Source: Bacillota bacterium
GTDB lineage: Bacteria > Bacillota > Clostridia > Christensenellales > Aristaeellaceae
DNA: 20,785 nucleotides
Assembly (NCBI GenBank): GCA_023458835.1
Contig: JAEWWY010000421.1
Location: forward strand, 1-20,785
Direction: 5' to 3'
Numbering within the stretch: position 1 is the first letter of the stretch; each line of letters starts with the position of its first letter. Shown piece after piece: positions 15,996-20,785 of the stretch. The position numbers were made by a program, and so were the translations under genes. The notes under the pieces were generated by a model, which saw nothing but the letters and a program-made list of their open reading frames with translations, was not told where the DNA came from and did no database searches.

Positions 15996-17504
15996 TTACA
16001 ACGAGCCTTGATACGCTTCGTTTTTCTGGCGGATGATTTCCTCACCGCCGCCGGCAAGCCATGTCGAGCAGAAATCCTCAAACATCTTGTCCAGCGCGGT
16101 TTCATCCGCAGCGCATATCATTTTGGTGAACGCCTCATCGCGCAAAGTTGCCAGAATAGCATTATACTCGATATCCGCCTCAGTTGTCACAAAAATGGGC
16201 GAAATCGGCTCGCCGAATTGTTCGAACATGCGGACACCGTCCCATACTTCCTGGCTGGCGCAGCGGTCAAACCACTCCCGGCGGAACATGTTGGAATACT
16301 GAATGCTCAGCCCGGCCTGGGTACGCTTGTTGATGTCCTCCCATTCCGGGGTGAAATGGAACGTGCCGTTTGTATCCACCGTGTAGTTAACATCCTTCAC
16401 GCCATAGCGGATGCGCAGATAGCCCTCTTCGGACGCGGCATAGTTGAGCAGCTTTATCAGCCGCACGGGGTTTTCGCACTTTGCGCTGATGGCCATCGTG
16501 TAGCCAATGGAGCGGAAGTCATTCGTCCATAGCCGCTTGACGCCGTCCTTGCTGACGATGGGCTCGTATGCAATGAAGTGGGAACCGGGCTCGCTTTTGG
16601 CAAGCGCGGCAAGGCCGATATCAAAGGCCGGATCCAAACGCTGCACCTCTGTGCTGCCATAGCTTCCGAATTTGCCCTGACCCAGCACTTCCTCAAACTT
16701 TTCACGGTTGTACAGCGGGAACTGCGGGTCGATGTAGCCTGCGCGGAACCACTTGTTTATCAGCTTGAGGGCTTCCAGCATTTCCGGCTGGATGGACCCA
16801 AACGTCAACTGGCCATCCTTCAGTATCCACTGATCCGGAAGCACCCCGCAATACAGATACGCGGGGAGGAACGTGGAGGTAATCGGCGCGTTTGGGCCGC
16901 TGATACCGTAAGTATCCTTCTTGCCGTTGCCATCGGGATCCCTTTCCGTAAAGGCACGGATTGCCTCTTCGTACTCCTCAATGGTTGTGGGGATGGGCAG
17001 ACCCAGCTTTTTCAGCCAATCTTCGCGAATGACCGGAATGATGCCATCCGTGCGGTATTGGTTGGGCAGGGAGTAGAGCTTGCCGTCAAAGATGAATGGA
17101 TCCCAGCATTCCTGTGGACGGATGGCCTTCATTTCCTGGCCATACTTCTCCACCAGTTCGTCCAAAGGCAGCAATAATCCCATCTCCACCATCGTTGTCA
17201 GGATGGAGTAATCGTTCACCTGCACCAGGTCAGGCAGGTCATCCGAGGCGATCAGCAGATTCAGCTTATTCTGGTAATCGTTCGCTCCACGGGATACCAG
17301 CATAAACTCAAAGTCGGCGTTGAACATCCCTTCCAGAAAGGAAAGCGTTTCGTTGTCTTCCGGAACGTCAAACTGTTTCCCCTGCATGACGGTGAAAGAG
17401 TAGTGCTGGCTCTCATCATCCTCCAGCTTCACTTGGGCAAACGTCAGCCCCGGTATGCTGAGCATCATCAGTACCGCCAAAAAGAAGCAGCAAAGTTTCC
17501 TCAT
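15996..17504 (-). CDS. Extracellular solute-binding protein of a carbohydrate ABC transporter (LplA-like)
   Basis: This 502-residue protein resembles the LplA/YtcQ-type binding proteins that pair with LplB/LplC permeases. A signal peptide (MRKLCCFFLAVLMMLSIPGL, then TFAQ) is followed by the binding fold, with LIASDDLPDLVQVND near residue 80 and a calcium-loop-like DPDGNGKKDTYG. Family members in Gram-positives are normally lipoproteins, but here no cysteine follows the hydrophobic core. The only early cysteines are residues 5 and 6, and a type I cleavage after TFA is predicted. It may be released or held by the permease. The ATG at 17504 has AAGGAGG at good distance; a GTG at 17519 is less likely. 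It lies 160 bases after the permease gene. No ATPase gene is present; a shared MsmX-type ATPase is the usual partner. Confidence 0.92.
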   Translation of the reverse strand: MRKLCCFFLAVLMMLSIPGLTFAQVKLEDDESQHYSFTVMQGKQFDVPEDNETLSFLEGMFNADFEFMLVSRGANDYQNKLNLLIASDDLPDLVQVNDYSILTTMVEMGLLLPLDELVEKYGQEMKAIRPQECWDPFIFDGKLYSLPNQYRTDGIIPVIREDWLKKLGLPIPTTIEEYEEAIRAFTERDPDGNGKKDTYGISGPNAPITSTFLPAYLYCGVLPDQWILKDGQLTFGSIQPEMLEALKLINKWFRAGYIDPQFPLYNREKFEEVLGQGKFGSYGSTEVQRLDPAFDIGLAALAKSEPGSHFIAYEPIVSKDGVKRLWTNDFRSIGYTMAISAKCENPVRLIKLLNYAASEEGYLRIRYGVKDVNYTVDTNGTFHFTPEWEDINKRTQAGLSIQYSNMFRREWFDRCASQEVWDGVRMFEQFGEPISPIFVTTEADIEYNAILATLRDEAFTKMICAADETALDKMFEDFCSTWLAGGGEEIIRQKNEAYQGSL

Positions 17505-17555
17505 AATGTCCTCCTTCACAAATCTTGCAATTTCTGACCTCGATTGTCGTTTTAT

Positions 17556-17594
17556 TCATACTATCAAAAGGCACGCGCGCACTTTGCAGCCTCC
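17556..17594 (-). other. Possible 8-codon leader reading frame before the solute-binding-protein gene
   Basis: On the minus strand a strong AAAGGAGG site (GGAGG at 17590-17594) lies seven bases before GTG at 17580-17582. The frame encodes VRACLLIV and stops with TGA at 17556-17558, 51 bases upstream of the solute-binding-protein ATG. It could be a leader peptide or chance. The rest of 17505-17664 shows nothing recognisable. Confidence 0.2.
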
Positions 17595-17664
17595 TTTCCC
17601 ATATATTGTTGGGCTACAGCATTCATCATCCGATCCCATGCACGCGGCTGCCTTGTCCCTGGGA

Positions 17665-18564
17665 TCATCCCTTGATTGCACCGATCAGAACACCCTTGAC
17701 GAAGTATTTTTGCAAAAATGGATACACCGACATGATGGGAAGAATCGCCACCACGAGGGTAGCCAAGCGGACAGACTGAATCGTTGTATCCGACATGGAG
17801 TAGTCCGCTCCCCCGCCCGCCACATAGGACAGGTCCACCGACTGTATGATTTCCCGCAGCACCAATTGAAGGGGAAAGTTCTTGGAACGGTTGATGTACA
17901 TGACTGCGTCGAACCATGAGTTCCAATATCCTACCGCGTAGAAGAGCGTAAGCGTTGCAAAAATGGGCAGGGACAGCGGCAGCACAATCCGCATCAGGAT
18001 CGTCAGGTCATTAGCGCCGTCAATGGTGGCAGATTCCTCCAGGCCCTCGGGTATGGACTTGAAAAAATTGATGAGCAGCAGCATGTTATATACGGAGATT
18101 AGCTTTGGCAATATCAGCGCCCAAAGCTTGTCAATCATGTTCAGATCGCGGATGACCAAATATGTGGGTACAAGGCCGCCACTGAAGAGCATTGTAAAAT
18201 AGAAAATCAAGGTGAACAGGCGGCGTCCGCGAAAGCGCGCCTTGGAGAGCGGGTAGGCGGTAAACATCGTCAAAAGGAGGGAAAGAAACGTACCTATTAC
18301 CGTGATAAAAAGCGTATTGCCATATGCACGCAAAATGCTTGGCGTTGAGAAAACCATGGCATAAGCGCCCAAGCTTGGTCCCTTGGGATACAGAAAATAA
18401 ATATCCTGCGCCGCCACATTATCGCCTGAAATGGATCCGATCATCACATAATAGAAGGGATAGAGGGTTATGAATACGAGCAGCATCATGACAATGGCGT
18501 TCACAAAGGGAAAGATGGTCCATTCCCGTTTCCCGTTCCGGGCCCTTGCCGAAGCCTGGATCAT
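17665..18564 (-). CDS. lplC: Carbohydrate ABC transporter permease, LplC-type
   Basis: This 299-residue inner-membrane permease has about six hydrophobic segments, from WTIFPFVNAIVMMLLVFITL at the N-terminus to LATLVVAILPIMSVYPFL near the end. The EAA loop that contacts the ATPase reads EESATIDGANDLTILMRIVLP, and the C-terminus YFVKGVLIGAIKG is typical of this subfamily. It forms the translocation channel with the LplB-type permease. I use the ATG at 18564, which has GGAGG about 10 bases upstream and overlaps the lplB stop as ATGA; an ATG at 18582 lies before that site. The gene symbol is by family resemblance; the substrate is not lipo-polysaccharide in any proven sense. Confidence 0.93.
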   Translation of the reverse strand: MIQASARARNGKREWTIFPFVNAIVMMLLVFITLYPFYYVMIGSISGDNVAAQDIYFLYPKGPSLGAYAMVFSTPSILRAYGNTLFITVIGTFLSLLLTMFTAYPLSKARFRGRRLFTLIFYFTMLFSGGLVPTYLVIRDLNMIDKLWALILPKLISVYNMLLLINFFKSIPEGLEESATIDGANDLTILMRIVLPLSLPIFATLTLFYAVGYWNSWFDAVMYINRSKNFPLQLVLREIIQSVDLSYVAGGGADYSMSDTTIQSVRLATLVVAILPIMSVYPFLQKYFVKGVLIGAIKG

Positions 18565-19469
18565 AGCATATTTTCCTCCCATTTTTTTGCGATTCCATTG
18601 ACGCCCAGCACCATCGCAAGCCCGCGGACGGATTTGAAGAGATTAACGGCGGTGGAGAAACTGTACCGTGCCTGCAAAAGTCCAACTTTATATACGTAGG
18701 TGTCGATAATCTCACATTTCTCATTCACAAGCGCATTGCTCATAATCAAAATCTGCTCAAACCCGGCATCCATAATTTTTCCTACCCGCAATATCAGCAT
18801 TACAATGATCGTAGAACGGATCGCCGGCAGGGTAATATGCCACATCATCCGCGCCCTGGACGCACCGTCTATGGAGGCCGCCTCATACAGGCTCACATCC
18901 ACGCTGCTCAGGGCCGCCAGATAGATGATGGAGCTCCATCCCAGTTCCTTCCACGTATCGGATAGGATCAGTACCCAGCGGAATGCATCAGGATCCAGCA
19001 GCACATTGACCTCACGGCCTGTCAGCGCCGCAATCAGTGTGGAAAACAGTCCTGTCTTGGGTGCAAGCATCATCAAGACAATATTGCCCACCACAACCCA
19101 GGAAATAAAGTGAGGCAAATAAACAACCGTCTGCACGAAGCGTTTTGCGGTTCTGCTTCTTACTTCATTGAGCAGTATGGCAAAAAGAATCGGCGCCGGA
19201 AAACCTACCAGCAGTTTGCCAAAGCTGATGATGAACGTATTGCTAAGAATACGCCAGGAATCCGCCATGCCAAAAAACTGGCGGAAATACTTCATGCCGG
19301 CCCACGGTGCTTCCCAAATCTCACGCCCCAGCTTGTAGTCCTTGAAAGCAATGGTGATTCCATACATAGGCCAGTATTTGAAGATCAGAAAGAAAAGGAT
19401 TCCGGGAATAAGTATCATGTACAACAGACGATCCCGTCTCACTGCCTTCAATAGATTCATTTTTTGCAT
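18561..19469 (-). CDS. lplB: Carbohydrate ABC transporter permease, LplB-type
   Basis: This 302-residue inner-membrane permease has six hydrophobic segments, beginning with LLYMILIPGILFFLIFKYWP, a signature start of LplB/YtcP-partner permeases. FKDYKLGREIWEAPWAGMKY follows. The EAA loop reads EAASIDGASRARMMWHITLP. It pairs with the downstream LplC-type permease, overlapping it by four bases (ATGA). I use the ATG at 19469 because GGGAAGAG lies just upstream; the ATG at 19460 is also possible. It is the first gene of the six-gene operon, about 50 bases downstream of a good -10 element with direct repeats further upstream. Confidence 0.92.
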   Translation of the reverse strand: MQKMNLLKAVRRDRLLYMILIPGILFFLIFKYWPMYGITIAFKDYKLGREIWEAPWAGMKYFRQFFGMADSWRILSNTFIISFGKLLVGFPAPILFAILLNEVRSRTAKRFVQTVVYLPHFISWVVVGNIVLMMLAPKTGLFSTLIAALTGREVNVLLDPDAFRWVLILSDTWKELGWSSIIYLAALSSVDVSLYEAASIDGASRARMMWHITLPAIRSTIIVMLILRVGKIMDAGFEQILIMSNALVNEKCEIIDTYVYKVGLLQARYSFSTAVNLFKSVRGLAMVLGVNGIAKKWEENML

Positions 19470-19519
19470 TTTTCTCTTCCCTTCATGAACACGCATAAAA
19501 CCGGCCTTGCTTTGCGTTT

Positions 19520-19525
19520 ATTATA
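19520..19525 (-). promoter_or_regulatory. -10 element of the sugar-uptake operon promoter
   Basis: On the minus strand, a perfect TATAAT sits about 50 bases upstream of the first permease start. The -35 position (about 19543-19548) reads AGAAAA, a poor match. This is typical of promoters that need an activator. Confidence 0.65.
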
Positions 19526-19550
19526 TCGTGCGATAGGGATAATTTTCTAC

Positions 19551-19630
19551 GTTCATTTTGTTACATTTACCTATCTTTGTTTGCTGTTTTATTGTCTATC
19601 TGGTTCCCACATGTGCATTTTGTCACTTTT
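19551..19630 (-). promoter_or_regulatory. Candidate activator-binding direct repeats upstream of the sugar-uptake operon
   Basis: Two 18-base direct repeats (19551-19568 and 19613-19630) match at 15 of 18 positions around the core CATTTTGT. They are 62 bases apart, about six helical turns. The proximal copy abuts the -35 region. This fits binding by the operon's own AraC-type regulator, though the protein-site link is inference. Confidence 0.5.
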
Positions 19631-19659
19631 CCCGTCAATATGCCCATGTCTTCCCGTCA
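19629..19659. repeat. Two identical 9-base repeats TTCCCGTCA, 22 bases apart
   Basis: TTCCCGTCA occurs at 19629-19637 and 19651-19659. The 22-base spacing is two helical turns. They lie between the distal activator-like repeat and a terminator. They might be a second operator, or chance. Confidence 0.35.
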
Positions 19660-19662
19660 GAC

Positions 19663-19690
19663 AAAAAAGAGCATCTGAATGAACAGATGC
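19663..19690 (-). terminator. Rho-independent terminator after the metallo-hydrolase gene
   Basis: On the minus strand a 7-bp stem GCATCTG/CAGATGC (19671-19677 with 19684-19690) is followed by TCTTTTTTG. It lies about 120 bases after the metallo-hydrolase stop and insulates the sugar-uptake operon. The stretch 19691-19810 shows nothing else I recognise. Confidence 0.75.
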
Positions 19691-19810
19691 ACGTATAGAA
19701 CCCGCGCCACCCCTTCCCCCGGACTGGGCAGTTCATCAAGGCGACCCCAATTGCAAGGATGAAAATTGCAGAATTGACACATGGATGCATGAAGCCGGTG
19801 AAGTCATGCG

Positions 19811-20455
19811 TCAATCAATAAGCTTCAAAATCGTGTCAAACACATTGCTGCCAAGTATTTTGTTATGCCCTGAAATACAGGCTCGAACATCCATTTCCTT
19901 ATACTTGGAAAGTGTATTGGCGTATATGCCTTTCCTGGTTTCAAGGGAAGGTACGATTTCCTCCATCGTATCCCCCACGTTGTCGCCAGCATTCAGTATG
20001 CCTTCCTCTTCATCCAGAATGCTGATGCTGTCCACCGTATGCCCCGGCGTATAAAACAGCCTTATTTTATCGTCCGGGAAATACAGGGCATCCTCAAAGA
20101 CCAGGTTCGGGAGGCACATGGCCGCTTCGCCTGCGACAAAACGCTGATTTCTGCTCATCATTTCATCCCATTTGGCCTCCATTCTTTCTCTGCACAGCCT
20201 ATGGGAAACAATTGTGCATTCCGCAAAGGCCTGATTCCCCCACACATGGTCCCAATGGTGGTGCGTGTTGATAACAATTACCGGCTTCTGGTTATTCCCA
20301 AGGTATTCCATTACCGGGGCCACACTCAAAGAGCCCAGGCCCGTATCAATGAGGTAGTTGAATTTCCCTCCCAAAATTAGATGGATGTTCAAATCCCATC
20401 CTGCCACGGGATAAGCAAACACGATGCTCCTGCTTCCAATCCGGTGCAATTCCAT
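19811..20455 (-). CDS. Metallo-beta-lactamase-fold hydrolase
   Basis: This 214-residue protein of the MBL-fold superfamily shows the metal-binding motif H65-x-H67-x-D69-H70 (INTHHHWDHVWGN), a third-motif His139 (FYTPGHTVDS), the bridging Asp158 (LNAGDNVGD) and a final His197 (ACISGHNKIL). This is the full set for a di-metal site as in glyoxalase II-like hydrolases. There is no signal peptide, so it is cytosolic. The substrate is not identifiable; thioesters, lactones and phosphodiesters are all known in the superfamily. The ATG at 20455 has GGAG seven bases upstream. A TATAAT-like -10 (20511-20516) overlaps the end of the terminator that precedes it. The gene stands alone between the rRNA operon and the sugar-uptake operon. 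Confidence 0.92.
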   Translation of the reverse strand: MELHRIGSRSIVFAYPVAGWDLNIHLILGGKFNYLIDTGLGSLSVAPVMEYLGNNQKPVIVINTHHHWDHVWGNQAFAECTIVSHRLCRERMEAKWDEMMSRNQRFVAGEAAMCLPNLVFEDALYFPDDKIRLFYTPGHTVDSISILDEEEGILNAGDNVGDTMEEIVPSLETRKGIYANTLSKYKEMDVRACISGHNKILGSNVFDTILKLID

Positions 20456-20510
20456 AAAGCCGCTCCAATCATTCTATTTTCGGATAACCTTCCATTGATC
20501 TCTTTGATTC

Positions 20511-20516
20511 ATTATA
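20511..20516 (-). promoter_or_regulatory. Possible -10 element of the metallo-hydrolase gene
   Basis: TATAAT on the minus strand lies about 56 bases upstream of the start codon and immediately after a T-run. The -35 position holds only a weak TAGCAA inside the terminator stem. Confidence 0.4.
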
Positions 20517-20517
20517 C

Positions 20518-20548
20518 AAAAAAAGGGCATCTATTGCTAGATGCTCTT
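20518..20548 (-). terminator. Second terminator downstream of the rRNA operon
   Basis: On the minus strand an 11-bp stem with one G-T pair (20523-20533 with 20538-20548) has a 4-base loop and is followed by a run of T's. It is closely similar to the 5S terminator 117 bases upstream. Confidence 0.8.
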
Positions 20549-20587
20549 GATGGAATCCTTCGGCAGCATGCCTATGGGCCCCGTGTA
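20538..20587 (-). pseudogene. Degenerate remnant resembling the 3' end of a 5S rRNA gene
   Basis: Bases 20538-20558 match 20657-20677, which span the 5S terminator arm and the 3' end of 5S, at 20 of 21 positions. Further similarity continues to the GGGCC-C-GTGT block (about 20576-20586), like the 5S stretch GGGCCGTGT. From 20588 to 20634 I see no convincing 5S sequence. This looks like a truncated tandem duplication of the 5S tail with its terminator. Confidence 0.4.
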
Positions 20588-20634
20588 ACATATGCGGAAC
20601 AGAAAACCATACTATCCCTATCCCACCCAACCGC

Positions 20635-20668
20635 AAAAAAAGAGCATCCAATCTCTTAGATGCTCTTT
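20635..20668 (-). terminator. Rho-independent terminator of the rRNA operon
   Basis: On the minus strand a perfect 10-bp stem (20639-20648 with 20659-20668) and a 10-base loop are followed by further T's. It begins about seven bases after the 5S 3' end. Confidence 0.9.
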
Positions 20669-20674
20669 ATGGAA

Positions 20675-20785
<111 letters not shown>

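Noticed and set aside
17564..17926. Minus-strand 120-codon frame over the end of lplC and the gap before the binding-protein gene
   Set aside because: It mostly overlaps lplC in another frame and carries no family signature.
20469..20651. Minus-strand 60-codon frame between 5S rRNA and the metallo-hydrolase gene
   Set aside because: It starts inside the 5S terminator and runs through a second terminator and the 5S-like remnant, so it is not a plausible gene.

Overview
The window looks like a chromosome segment of an anaerobic Gram-positive bacterium, most likely a clostridial member of the Bacillota. The grounds are strong AGGAGG-type ribosome binding sites, a perfect CIRCE operator in front of groES-groEL, a ybaB-recR pair, and an LplB/LplC-type sugar transporter without its own ATPase. 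Base composition is moderately GC-rich by eye, with AT-rich intergenic gaps. The lineage is inferred; no 16S sequence is present.

Left part (1-8.7 kb): an AraC/GyrI-like regulator on the plus strand ends in a near-perfect palindromic terminator. Next comes a 135-base element with terminal inverted repeats. The rest is on the minus strand. A phasin-like gene overlaps an ABC1/UbiB-type kinase gene. A four-gene cluster follows, in transcription order: DUF4097 protein, YbaB/EbfC, RecR, RmuC. Then groES-groEL, with a CIRCE operator upstream and two tandem terminators downstream.

Middle (8.8-11.4 kb): mutY on the plus strand, with its own promoter and a puzzling start codon. It converges on a minus-strand pair, a Nudix hydrolase and an acyl-ACP thioesterase, which are translationally coupled and share a good sigma-70-type promoter.

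Right part (11.3-19.7 kb): the most distinctive unit is a six-gene minus-strand operon. In transcription order it encodes permease LplB-like, permease LplC-like, an extracellular solute-binding protein, a membrane-spanning AraC-type regulator with an extracellular sensor region, a cytosolic TIM-barrel glycosidase-like protein of unclear family, and a malate/lactate-type (Ldh_2) dehydrogenase. It ends in a clear terminator. The leader has a good -10 but a poor -35, with two direct repeats 62 bp apart just upstream, which suggests activation by the operon's own regulator. A reasonable reading is uptake of an oligosaccharide or sugar-acid derivative, cytosolic cleavage, then reduction or oxidation of a keto/hydroxy acid product. 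The substrate cannot be read from the sequence.

Far right (19.7-20.8 kb): a metallo-beta-lactamase-fold hydrolase, then the 3' end of an rRNA operon. This is a 5S rRNA on the minus strand, cut by the window edge, with its terminator. About 117 bases downstream of that terminator is a second, degenerate copy of the 5S tail plus terminator.
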